Shown here: piece by piece, positions 1 through 6,406 of the stretch
How the letters are laid out: the number at the start of each line of letters is the position of its first letter
Position numbering within the stretch: the stretch's first letter is position 1
Origin: JAVBOF01 sp031550915
Lineage (GTDB): Bacteria > Bacillota > Clostridia > Christensenellales > MGBC116941
Assembly (NCBI GenBank): GCA_031550915.1
Contig: JAVBOF010000040.1
Location: forward strand, 1-15,470
Length of the DNA stretch: 15,470 nucleotides
Direction: 5' to 3'
Program-made: the position numbers and the translations under genes
The notes under the pieces: model-generated
Seen by the model: the letters and a program-made list of their open reading frames with translations, nothing else
Database searches by the model: none
Told to the model about the DNA's origin: nothing

Positions 1-522
1 AACTGGGTTTTGGGGTATGAACCCCAAAGAAGCAAGAAGAGAATTGCTGTTACGGTTGATATGCGCGGGTACGGTAACACCACCGCGTGAAGTTACTATA
101 TTAAAGATATCTAAAATGCTCAGCGATGAAGATTGCAAAAGCAGACGCTCTTCTATGCCTATATCTTCGTCATTTTCGTCCAGGATAGTCTGCTCACCAA
201 ATAGATCTGCTTTGTTTTTTATAGGTAAAAGTGTATTATACAACTCATCACCAAACGATAACGCTTCATACAACGAGCGAAAGTAGCAAAGAATATGGAC
301 ATCTTCTTTGCTTTGGACTTCAAGCCCCGGAATAATAATTATGTTTTCGTCCTTAGCTACATTAAAAACAGCGCCAAGGTTCAAAGCGCTATTGTGATCC
401 GTGACGGAAATAACATCTAATCCCTTTAATAAGGACATGTTGACGATATTGTTCGGAGTCATAGATTCATCGCCACATGGGGATAGGCAGGAGTGTATAT
501 GCAAATCGCAAGCCAGCTTCAT
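1..522 (-). CDS. PHP-domain metal-dependent phosphoesterase (3' end cut by window)
   Basis: The minus-strand frame is open from ATG at 522 to the window edge (174 codons seen), so the C-terminus is missing. The start of the protein, MKLACDLHIHS, is the first PHP motif (H8, H10). It is followed by TDHN (D42, H43), a glutamate in PGLEVQ (E68), H76 and PAHI (H154), which together form the usual metal-binding set of TrpH/YciV-like PHP phosphoesterases. PHP enzymes of this kind hydrolyse phosphoesters (nucleotides, short oligonucleotides or histidinol phosphate); the substrate here is unknown. The ATG overlaps the TGA of the upstream DRTGG gene as ATGA, which implies translational coupling. It is the last visible gene of the hydrogenase-like operon. 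Family assignment is firm; its role in the operon is inference. Confidence 0.88.
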   Translation of the reverse strand, partial: MKLACDLHIHSCLSPCGDESMTPNNIVNMSLLKGLDVISVTDHNSALNLGAVFNVAKDENIIIIPGLEVQSKEDVHILCYFRSLYEALSFGDELYNTLLPIKNKADLFGEQTILDENDEDIGIEERLLLQSSSLSILDIFNIVTSRGGVTVPAHINRNSNSLLASLGFIPQNPV

Positions 523-869
523 TTTGACGCTGGAGCTATTAAACCGTTGGCATAAAGGATGCCGCAGATCTCGAAAGCCGACTTTTCTGATGAGAGTAAA
601 GGAATGCACTCTTCTTTTGCTTTTTCTAATGACGCGGCTTCGATCTCTATGCTGTCTGGAATTATAACGCAAGACATATCGAGGAGTGAAGCTATAGCAA
701 CAACATTCAAGTGCGTTTGGACTGTTACCCATACCGTATTTGCACAACCTCGGGCCATGACCCAGCTTAAAAGATCGCATGTGTAAGCAAATTGCACTTC
801 CTTATCCAGGTCACATTCTTCGTACGCCGGTTTTGCATCAAGAAGGGCGATCAATTCTTTTACTTTCAT
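519..869 (-). CDS. DRTGG-domain protein, second paralogue
   Basis: This is a 116-residue soluble protein with no signal peptide or membrane segment. It resembles stand-alone DRTGG-domain proteins (Pfam DRTGG), a fold also found between domains of phosphotransacetylases and in CBS-containing regulators, where it is thought to be a regulatory module. It aligns along its length with the DRTGG gene at 2664-3017. Shared points include the N-terminal ELIALLDA / KIIELLDA, the D-L-x-S-x-V core, LLDMSCVI / MMDMPCIV, and a C-terminal CGIL-[YF]-x-NGL with an invariant cysteine. An AAGGAGAG ribosome binding site lies just upstream of the ATG at 869. The stop overlaps the PHP start by four bases, and the start lies 12 bases downstream of the hydrogenase-like gene. 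The biochemical function is unknown; a partner or regulator of the hydrogenase-like protein is inferred from context only. Confidence 0.82.
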   Translation of the reverse strand: MKVKELIALLDAKPAYEECDLDKEVQFAYTCDLLSWVMARGCANTVWVTVQTHLNVVAIASLLDMSCVIIPDSIEIEAASLEKAKEECIPLLSSEKSAFEICGILYANGLIAPASK

Positions 870-881
870 AATAAACTCTCC

Positions 882-2204
882 TTATTGTTGGTGTCTGGCG
901 CTATCTTTGCTGGCAAGCTCTACCATCTGCCTCGCAAGGCTGTCTACTTTATCCCTTAGCTTGAAAATACAGTCCATCTCATACGCATTGCCACGCACGA
1001 TATCTTCCGCTAATGTACGGCAACTTGGAGAACCACAGGATCCGCAATCCAATCCGGGCAATTCCTTCAACAGCTCTTCAATCTGCTCCATTTTTCGCAG
1101 GGCTTCGACGATATTGTCATCCAGTTTCATGACTTCGCGCTGTTCCAGTTCAGTTTCAAAATGGATACGTGGGTCGCTTTTGTATTTTTCTATCAATTCT
1201 CCGCGGTCTGGATTTTCTTCGACATTTTTCATAATATTAACAAGCTTACGTATATTATCTTTAGCTATATAATTATTTTCGAATACAAGCGGCCCACCTA
1301 TACATCCGCCAATACAGGATAATCCTTCAAAGAATTCTAGCTGTGGGAGCTTGTTGTTTTCTATCTCTTCAAGTACCCTTATAATATTATGTATACCGTC
1401 TACGGCGAGATGGCCTTCTATTTCCAACGCCTTGCTTTCTCCTCCGGAAGACGCCCAGCCTACACCAAGATAGCTGGCAGCGTACTTTGGCACGATCTTG
1501 GTATCATACTTTGTCTTTGTGACTAGCCTTGATAAACTGCCATAGATATCTATTATAGAGATAGTGCCGCTTACAGCAGAAACCCCTTTACCCATAGGGT
1601 TTTTTACGCTTGTCGTCTTTGCGGCACAAGGAGTTATAAAGAAAACGCCTACATCATCCGGGTCAACGTTTTTATCCTTACAAAACTCTTCCCGCGCGAT
1701 TATCGCGGCAACTTCCATTGGGGATTCTAACCGAAGTATATTCGGTATCAAATCCGGGAAGCGCACCTGAATGAGGCGCAAAATTGCAGGGCAAGCAGAG
1801 GAGATGACCGGACGTGGTATGCTTGGGTCCTTCAATACTTCTTTTGTGGCAGCAGTAACTATATCAGCAGCCTTTGCAACCTCAAATACACTGGAAAAAC
1901 CAAGTGATATAAGCGTGTTGATGATCTTTTCAATATCTAAAACATGGTTGAATTGCCCAAACAAAGCGGGCGCAGGCAAAGCTATACGGTACTTATATTC
2001 ATATATTCCCGTTATATCATCTGTGGTTGCGACCTTCGCGTGATATGGACATATCCGAATACACTCACCGCAATCTATGCAGCGCTCATTTATTATGCGC
2101 GCCTTTCCGCCCCATACCCGTATGGCTTCCGTGGGACATCTGCGAATACAGTTTGTACAGCCCATACATTTATCTTCTTTTAGAGTAACCGAATGATAAT
2201 ACAT
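882..2204 (-). CDS. [FeFe]-hydrogenase-like iron-sulfur protein, probable sensory (HydS-type)
   Basis: This is a 440-residue cytoplasmic protein. Residues 1-60 hold two 4Fe-4S ferredoxin motifs (C13, C16, C19, C23 and C42, C45, C48, C52). Residues about 70-320 are the [FeFe]-hydrogenase large-subunit domain with three H-cluster signatures: SSACP (C138), TPCAAK (C193) and EGLSCIGGCIGG (C297, C301), so all four cysteines that bind the cluster are present. The residue before C138 is alanine (A137), where catalytic enzymes have the proton-transfer cysteine (TSCCP). This change is known from sensory HydS of Thermotoga and Thermoanaerobacter. Residues 383-412 form a C-terminal Fe-S domain (C387, C390, C395, C412). 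I see no PAS domain. A GGGGG-type ribosome binding site precedes the ATG. It sits between a HATPase and a DRTGG protein, which fits a sensing role rather than bulk H2 turnover; that part is inference. Confidence 0.88.
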   Translation of the reverse strand: MYYHSVTLKEDKCMGCTNCIRRCPTEAIRVWGGKARIINERCIDCGECIRICPYHAKVATTDDITGIYEYKYRIALPAPALFGQFNHVLDIEKIINTLISLGFSSVFEVAKAADIVTAATKEVLKDPSIPRPVISSACPAILRLIQVRFPDLIPNILRLESPMEVAAIIAREEFCKDKNVDPDDVGVFFITPCAAKTTSVKNPMGKGVSAVSGTISIIDIYGSLSRLVTKTKYDTKIVPKYAASYLGVGWASSGGESKALEIEGHLAVDGIHNIIRVLEEIENNKLPQLEFFEGLSCIGGCIGGPLVFENNYIAKDNIRKLVNIMKNVEENPDRGELIEKYKSDPRIHFETELEQREVMKLDDNIVEALRKMEQIEELLKELPGLDCGSCGSPSCRTLAEDIVRGNAYEMDCIFKLRDKVDSLARQMVELASKDSARHQQ

Positions 2205-2244
2205 TTCTTATCCCCCGTAAATACACCATGGCAGCATAAACGCG

Positions 2245-2664
2245 TCATATATTAATGCGGATATGCATATCAGTTCCCTTACCTACAATGGAATCGATGG
2301 AAAATTCATCGGCGCAGCGTTTGATATTAGGCAGACCCATACCGGCCCCGAACCCCATTATACGAACGCTGTCTGGTGCCGTAGAAAACCCTTCCGTCAT
2401 TGCGGCTTCCACATTATCGATCCCTGGGCCTACATCATGGGAGCTTATCTCTATACAATTTGCAGTGATAGCCAGCTCCATATTTCCGCCAAGGCTGTGG
2501 ATTATCATATTGAGCTCAGTTTCATAAGAAGCGATGGCGGCTTTTCGAATAATATCGCTTTTTATGCCCAGGCTTTTCAATATGGATTTTATCTTGCTTG
2601 AAGCCTCGCCGGCCGCGGCGAAATCGCCGGCGGTAATTTCAAAATTAAAAGCATTGTCAGACAT
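2245..2664 (-). CDS. SpoIIAB/RsbW-like HATPase (GHKL ATP-binding protein)
   Basis: This is a 139-residue stand-alone GHKL ATPase domain. The N box (E48 to N52 in SYETELN), G1 box (DVGPG, 77-81) and G2 box (GFGAGMGL, 104-111) are all visible. There is no phosphoacceptor histidine or dimerisation domain and no membrane segment, so it looks like an anti-sigma-factor/serine kinase of the SpoIIAB-RsbW type rather than a two-component sensor kinase. I placed the start at ATG 2664. The open frame extends 17 codons upstream, but family similarity begins at MSDNAFNFEI, and this ATG forms a TAATG junction with the stop of the upstream DRTGG gene. No sigma factor or STAS anti-anti-sigma partner is visible in the window. 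The output of the kinase is unknown. Confidence 0.83.
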   Translation of the reverse strand: MSDNAFNFEITAGDFAAAGEASSKIKSILKSLGIKSDIIRKAAIASYETELNMIIHSLGGNMELAITANCIEISSHDVGPGIDNVEAAMTEGFSTAPDSVRIMGFGAGMGLPNIKRCADEFSIDSIVGKGTDMHIRINI

Positions 2665-3017
2665 TATACTCTCCCAGACGCGCCAACAAGTCCATTTGTA
2701 AATAATATACCGCAAGAGGTATACGATGTATGGTTCGTCCCAAGCAAGACTATACCAAGCTCCTTTGCGGTCTCAATAATATCATCCGTGGGTTTTTTGC
2801 CGCGGACAAAGACTATGCAAGGCATGTCCATCATTTCTGCGGTTCTTATCGAATGATTGTTGACCAGGCCTGTCAATAGCACCGACCGCTCCTTAGAAAA
2901 AGCCAACACGTCGCTCATTAGGTCTGAGCCGCATCCGGATATGACTGTCTGATCCAGATTATCACCGCCACAGAAAACTTCGGCATCAAGTAATTCAATA
3001 ATTTTAGTAAGATCCAT
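2664..3017 (-). CDS. DRTGG-domain protein, first paralogue
   Basis: This is a 117-residue soluble DRTGG-domain protein and the first gene of the hydrogenase-like operon. It is a diverged paralogue of the protein at 519-869, sharing the LDxxV N-terminal block, the MDMPCIVF core and the C-terminal CGILFTNGL motif. The frame can be extended to GTG at 3026. However, the AGAAAGG ribosome binding site touches that GTG, while it is correctly spaced (about 8 bases) for ATG at 3017, so the ATG is preferred. The stop overlaps the HATPase start by one base (TAATG). A TATAAT promoter lies about 35 bases upstream. The function is not known for stand-alone members. Possession of two copies flanking the sensor-like genes suggests a structural or ligand-sensing part of the module. 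Confidence 0.8.
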   Translation of the reverse strand: MDLTKIIELLDAEVFCGGDNLDQTVISGCGSDLMSDVLAFSKERSVLLTGLVNNHSIRTAEMMDMPCIVFVRGKKPTDDIIETAKELGIVLLGTNHTSYTSCGILFTNGLVGASGRV

Positions 3018-3050
3018 TCGCAGCACCTTTCTTTATGAAAAACTATGAAT

Positions 3051-3079
3051 ATTATATCATGCTACATACTATTTTGTAA
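3051..3079 (-). promoter_or_regulatory. Predicted sigma-A promoter for the DRTGG/HATPase/hydrogenase-like operon
   Basis: On the minus strand a TTACAA -35 element (3074-3079) is followed after exactly 17 bases by a perfect TATAAT -10 box (3051-3056). The -35 box lies inside the last codons of the SPOR-domain gene, so the operon can be transcribed independently of that gene. The -10 match is perfect, but the -35 is only a 3/6 match to TTGACA. Confidence 0.6.
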
Positions 3080-4016
3080 CTGATTGGATAAAACTAGAAT
3101 AAGCATAAATCAATTCAATTTCTGCGTATTTTAGAGCCGAAGAAAATTCAGGGCCATCCGCATAGCCACCGGTAGCTATATCATTCAGTTTGGCAATGGA
3201 CGTCTCAAAAACCTTACCCAAACTTGTAAGCATTTCACTGCTTCCGTTTTGCCCGGGTATAGTGCTTAATGAATCCAACGCTTTCTGAAGAGTATCCTTC
3301 ATCTCCAAAACTTCGGCTTTGCAGGTTTCGTAATCCTTTTCCTTCTTATCGCATGCCAGAATCAATGCGCCAAGCTTATCTTTGACTGAGAGATAATCAT
3401 CAAAGCACTGTTTGATAAGGGCTATCTTATCCTCACTGGCGGTGACAGTCATATTTAGATCGCCTGTTTCTATAGCAAAAATACTGCTGTCTATATTTTC
3501 GGTACTCATAAGGTTTTCCTTTACCTGCTTTGCTTCTTCATTGGTGTTATAAATCGATGCAAAAACCCTGTGATGGCCCGTATCGTTCAGGATGTATCCC
3601 GCCGCGCCCCTTGCCTTCATGCTATTCGCCTCGACCGATGCGTTTTCAGCGGAAGAAAAGGCCCCAAGCTGTAAAGCATAGGCATTAAAACCCTTTATCG
3701 ATATCTGTTGGGAAACGGACTTAGTGCTGACCGCGGAGTTCTCTTGCAATTCTTCTGCAGGGCTTTGCGTGGCGAGAGGAGATTCGGGCTCGGCAGCCTT
3801 TTCCGTATTAAACATGCTCATAACGGGCATGACCACATTGGACGCTACCCAGTTTCCAATAACACCCGCCGAAAGAAAATACGCGGCAACGCATATAACG
3901 ATAATTGCCAGGAGTGCTTTGCCCGTGCGTCCGCCGGAACTGCTACCGGCAGGGGGTGAAGTAGTAGTTGTCCTTTTTTTTACGCCGACATAATCATTTA
4001 ACCGGGAATATCTCAA
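3069..4016 (-). CDS. Membrane-anchored SPOR-domain protein
   Basis: This is a 315-residue protein. A short basic, Ser/Thr-rich cytoplasmic N-terminus is followed by one membrane segment at about residues 34-55. Next comes a linker rich in Pro, Glu and Ser, a SPOR domain at about 109-180 (opening FNAYALQLGAFSSAENA), and a C-terminal region of about 130 residues that looks mainly helical and carries two cysteines. SPOR domains bind denuded peptidoglycan glycan strands, so the protein probably acts at the cell wall during division or sporulation. The start is placed at TTG 4016: AGAAGGGGG lies eight bases upstream, and the 16 extra codons back to TTG 4064 run through the ribosome binding site. 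The function of the C-terminal region is not recognised. Similar domain layouts are common in Clostridia, usually annotated only as SPOR-domain proteins. Confidence 0.82.
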   Translation of the reverse strand: MRYSRLNDYVGVKKRTTTTSPPAGSSSGGRTGKALLAIIVICVAAYFLSAGVIGNWVASNVVMPVMSMFNTEKAAEPESPLATQSPAEELQENSAVSTKSVSQQISIKGFNAYALQLGAFSSAENASVEANSMKARGAAGYILNDTGHHRVFASIYNTNEEAKQVKENLMSTENIDSSIFAIETGDLNMTVTASEDKIALIKQCFDDYLSVKDKLGALILACDKKEKDYETCKAEVLEMKDTLQKALDSLSTIPGQNGSSEMLTSLGKVFETSIAKLNDIATGGYADGPEFSSALKYAEIELIYAYSSFIQSVTK

Positions 4017-4097
4017 AATGTTTGCCCCCTTCTGTTGTATAGTGCTTATAAGAATAATATGCAAGCTTATCCCCGTTTATGTTTTGCTTTTAAATGC

Positions 4098-4124
4098 AAA
4101 AAACAGCCCGCCAAAGCGGGCTGT
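4098..4124 (-). terminator. Intrinsic terminator after the c-di-AMP receptor gene
   Basis: A perfect 9-bp stem (ACAGCCCGC / GCGGGCTGT) with a 4-base loop is followed, on the minus strand, by a run of six T. It lies about 23 bases beyond the stop of the gene at 4147 and separates it from the SPOR-domain gene. Confidence 0.9.
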
Positions 4125-4146
4125 CAAGCCATCTACTGCATTATTG

Positions 4147-4476
4147 TCAAACCTTTAACAACTGTTCAACATTTAATACGAAAATCGTAGCCCCTCCAAC
4201 GTCGACCTCAACAGGGAACGGGGCAAAGCCGCCAACAACTCCGAATGCCTCGGCAGGCTGGATCGTTACGGTTTTTCTTGTTCCGCATTTCTCTCTTATT
4301 ATCTCTATTGCGGCATCCAACTTATCCGATTCTGTGACCGTCATAAGAGTTACGCTGGATCTGTTGAGCAATCCACCCGTAGATGCCAGTTTGGTTGCGC
4401 TGAATCCCTTCTTATACAGTGCCGTCAATAATTCGGCTTCATCCTTGCCATGGATGATTGACATGATCAGTTTCAT
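4147..4476 (-). CDS. darA: Cyclic-di-AMP receptor, PII-like (DarA/PstA family)
   Basis: This is a 109-residue protein, matching the length of B. subtilis DarA (YaaQ) and S. aureus PstA. It opens with MKLIMSIIHGKD, has the nucleotide-loop motif TKLASTGGLL (28-37), and ends with the very typical FPVEVDVGGATIFVLNVEQ block. Family members are trimeric PII-like proteins that bind c-di-AMP between subunits; they have no enzymatic motif and their downstream target is not established. AAAGGAGG precedes the ATG with good spacing. It lies 59 bases downstream of the MFS gene without a clear promoter of its own between them, so it may be read from the MFS promoter. A strong terminator follows it. Confidence 0.93.
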   Translation of the reverse strand: MKLIMSIIHGKDEAELLTALYKKGFSATKLASTGGLLNRSSVTLMTVTESDKLDAAIEIIREKCGTRKTVTIQPAEAFGVVGGFAPFPVEVDVGGATIFVLNVEQLLKV

Positions 4477-4535
4477 AATAGCCTCCTTTCAGCCGGTGAA
4501 ACAAACAACAACAATCATCTGAGAGATGCCCTTAC

Positions 4536-5753
4536 TTATTCAATAACACTATTTTTTCTTTTTGTAAAGCTTTCTTTTTTTCCGTGCACGAAATAGTAGA
4601 CGGGAACGCAGAGAAGGATAAAAGCGGACAGCGCAATGTATAAGCCGCGGAAACCGATAAGCGGGACGAATAATCCCAAAATGAAAGGCCCAAAGCCCAT
4701 TCCCACATCCGCGAGTATGTAGTATGTCGATGTTGCAAGATGCAGCCTTTCACGAGGTGCGATGCGAATCGCCACTGCGTTGCCGCTGGAAAAAAAAGTC
4801 CCGTATCCCAGGCTCATGACAACCGAAGCAAAGAGCAGCATGAGCCCGTTTTGCGCAAAGCCCAACATAAGCATACTTACAGCAAACAGAATTATAGTTG
4901 GATATATGACGATATTTGCGCTTTTTTTATCAAGCAACTTACCTGAAATCGGTCTTGTAAACAAAACAAAAGCTGAATAAACAAGGAAAAACCACTTGCT
5001 TGCATCGGTCAGTGCAGGCCCCGCGGCTTGAGCAAATTTTGTAAGGAAAGTTATAACGCCCGAATAGGCGAATATAATCAAAGTTGAAGTTATGCAAAAC
5101 GGCAAAACGGAAACCTCAATAAAATCGTGTATACTAAGGCGTTTTTTTGGACCACTTAAGTGATCGTCTGCAGCTACATCCATCACTTCCATAGCGGGGG
5201 AGCTTACGAAAACGGAGACGATGATCGATAAAGCCGTTAAGCCTGTACAGATGATCAGCAAGGATATATAACTGATGCTTTGCATAAGATACATCCCTAT
5301 AAAAGTGCCTATCGCCGAGGCAGTAGTCATACTGAGGCTGAAAAATCCGATCCCCTCGCCAAGCCTTTTAGCAGGGATTATACGTGCCGCTATTGTCGCT
5401 GTGCCGGTTGCGCTTACGCCAAAGCCAAAGCCGTTAAAAAAACGTATAAAGAAATAGGCTACAAGCCCAATATTGAGCATATAAAGTACCGACGAAACAA
5501 GATATATCCCCAAACCGATAAAAAGAATAGCTTTGCACCCCAATTTGATTATAAATCGATTGGCAAATATCCTTGCAAAAAGGGCGCCAACTATAAACAA
5601 TCCCGCCGCAAGCCCTGCCTGGCTTGCTGAAGCGTGATAAAAGTCTATCGCGTGGGTCGCCGAAGTGACCATTAAGGAATAATAGACTATGTAAACGAAA
5701 AGGTTCGATATAAAATTTATTATAAAATCCTTGGTCCAGAGTTTGTCCTTCAT
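4536..5753 (-). CDS. MFS transporter, substrate unknown
   Basis: This is a 405-residue integral membrane protein. By eye it has about 12 hydrophobic segments in two halves, separated by a charged central loop near residues 185-205 (VMDVAADDHLSGPKKRLS). The first loop carries a divergent MFS motif A (ARIFANRFIIKLGCKAI). The second half has a related loop, RPISGKLLDKKSAN. Overall it resembles the drug/sugar efflux type of Bacillota MFS proteins such as YwoG, but nothing in the sequence reveals the substrate. The ATG at 5753 is the first good start; the ribosome binding site (GGGATGG) is weak. A strong promoter lies 43 bases upstream, and the deaminase terminator lies beyond it. Confidence 0.87.
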   Translation of the reverse strand: MKDKLWTKDFIINFISNLFVYIVYYSLMVTSATHAIDFYHASASQAGLAAGLFIVGALFARIFANRFIIKLGCKAILFIGLGIYLVSSVLYMLNIGLVAYFFIRFFNGFGFGVSATGTATIAARIIPAKRLGEGIGFFSLSMTTASAIGTFIGMYLMQSISYISLLIICTGLTALSIIVSVFVSSPAMEVMDVAADDHLSGPKKRLSIHDFIEVSVLPFCITSTLIIFAYSGVITFLTKFAQAAGPALTDASKWFFLVYSAFVLFTRPISGKLLDKKSANIVIYPTIILFAVSMLMLGFAQNGLMLLFASVVMSLGYGTFFSSGNAVAIRIAPRERLHLATSTYYILADVGMGFGPFILGLFVPLIGFRGLYIALSAFILLCVPVYYFVHGKKESFTKRKNSVIE

Positions 5754-5795
5754 CTTTATCCATCCCGATATATATGGTTTATCGCTCAGAGAGCA

Positions 5796-5824
5796 ATTAT
5801 ACTCTTACATTTAAATAAAGACAA
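5796..5824 (-). promoter_or_regulatory. Predicted sigma-A promoter for the MFS transporter
   Basis: On the minus strand, TTGTCT (5819-5824) and a perfect TATAAT (5796-5801) are separated by 17 bases. An imperfect inverted repeat (ATCGCTC-AGA-GAGCAAT, 5781-5797) covers the expected transcription start and could be an operator. Confidence 0.68.
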
Positions 5825-5825
5825 T

Positions 5826-5854
5826 AAAAAAGCCTTCGCTGTGCAAAGGCTTTT
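5826..5854 (-). terminator. Intrinsic terminator after the dCMP deaminase gene
   Basis: A 9-bp stem (AAAAGCCTT / AAGGCTTTT) with a 9-base loop leads, on the minus strand, into a T run. It begins a few bases past the deaminase stop. Confidence 0.82.
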
Positions 5855-5862
5855 AATGGATA

Positions 5863-6309
5863 TCAAATATACTGCTCTATTTTGACTCCAACCGCATTCA
5901 ATATCTCGGTGGCGAAATCGTCAGGGTACGGATCTTTGAACACGACCCGTACTATCCCCGCGTTGGCAATCATCTTTGAGCAAATTACACATGGCTGATG
6001 CGTGCAATATAATGTGGCTCCGTCGATGGAAATACCAAGTTTTGCAGCCTGGATTATTGCGTTTTGTTCGGCATGTATGGCGTAACAGAGCTCGTGATGC
6101 GTGCCCGAAGGGATGTTCTTTATCCTTCTCAGGCACTCGCCTTTTTCTACGCAGCTAAAGAGGCCGGCGGGGGCACCGTTATAGCCGGTAGTAATTATGC
6201 GTTTGTTTTTGACTATGATTGCGCCTATTTTTCTATTCTCTTGATAGCAGCTGGACCAGGATGATATGACGGATGTAAGCTCCATAAACCTCTTATCCCA
6301 TTTATCCAT
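5863..6309 (-). CDS. dCMP deaminase (ComEB-like cytidine/deoxycytidylate deaminase)
   Basis: This 148-residue enzyme is the usual size for bacterial deoxycytidylate deaminases, which convert dCMP to dUMP to feed thymidylate synthesis. The zinc site is complete: H79-A-E81 (HAEQNAI, with E81 the proton shuttle) and PCVIC (C107, C110). GYNGAPAG (42-49) and the DPYPDD segment (126-131) are typical of the dCMP group and argue against tRNA adenosine or guanine deaminases. GGAGG precedes the ATG with good spacing. It is transcribed divergently from groESL and followed by its own terminator, so it is probably monocistronic. ComEB of the competence locus is the closest named relative, but no comEA/EC is present here, so I do not give a gene symbol. 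Confidence 0.9.
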   Translation of the reverse strand: MDKWDKRFMELTSVISSWSSCYQENRKIGAIIVKNKRIITTGYNGAPAGLFSCVEKGECLRRIKNIPSGTHHELCYAIHAEQNAIIQAAKLGISIDGATLYCTHQPCVICSKMIANAGIVRVVFKDPYPDDFATEILNAVGVKIEQYI

Positions 6310-6339
6310 TTGTGCCTCCGCATTAAATATTTATTACAC

Positions 6340-6383
6340 TTTAGCAACATCTTTGGCTATACTGCAAGTATAGAAATGCTAAA
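6340..6383. repeat. Nested inverted repeat between dCMP deaminase and groES
   Basis: An outer pair TTTAGCA (6340-6346) / TGCTAAA (6377-6383) encloses a perfect inner pair CTATACT (6357-6363) / AGTATAG (6367-6373) around a 3-base centre. The inner repeat contains TATACT-like -10 sequence on the minus strand, upstream of the deaminase, so this may be an operator or a structured leader. No matching regulator can be named. Confidence 0.5.
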
Positions 6384-6406
6384 AAACATACGAATTCGGG
6401 AGCAAT

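Noticed and set aside
17..286. Plus-strand open frame near the left edge
   Set aside because: Antisense to the PHP-domain gene, whose metal-binding motifs establish the minus strand as coding.
4036..4064. TTGCAT-N17-TATACA as promoter of the SPOR-domain gene
   Set aside because: The transcription start would fall within the AGAAGGGGG ribosome binding site, leaving almost no leader, and both boxes are weak.
4509..4530. Small hairpin CATCT-GAG-AGATG downstream of the MFS gene as a terminator
   Set aside because: Stem of only five weak pairs with no T run on the minus strand.
5280..5763. Open frames on both strands within the MFS gene (5280-5630 plus, 5434-5763 minus)
   Set aside because: Both overlap a clear 12-segment transporter frame and show no recognisable protein features.
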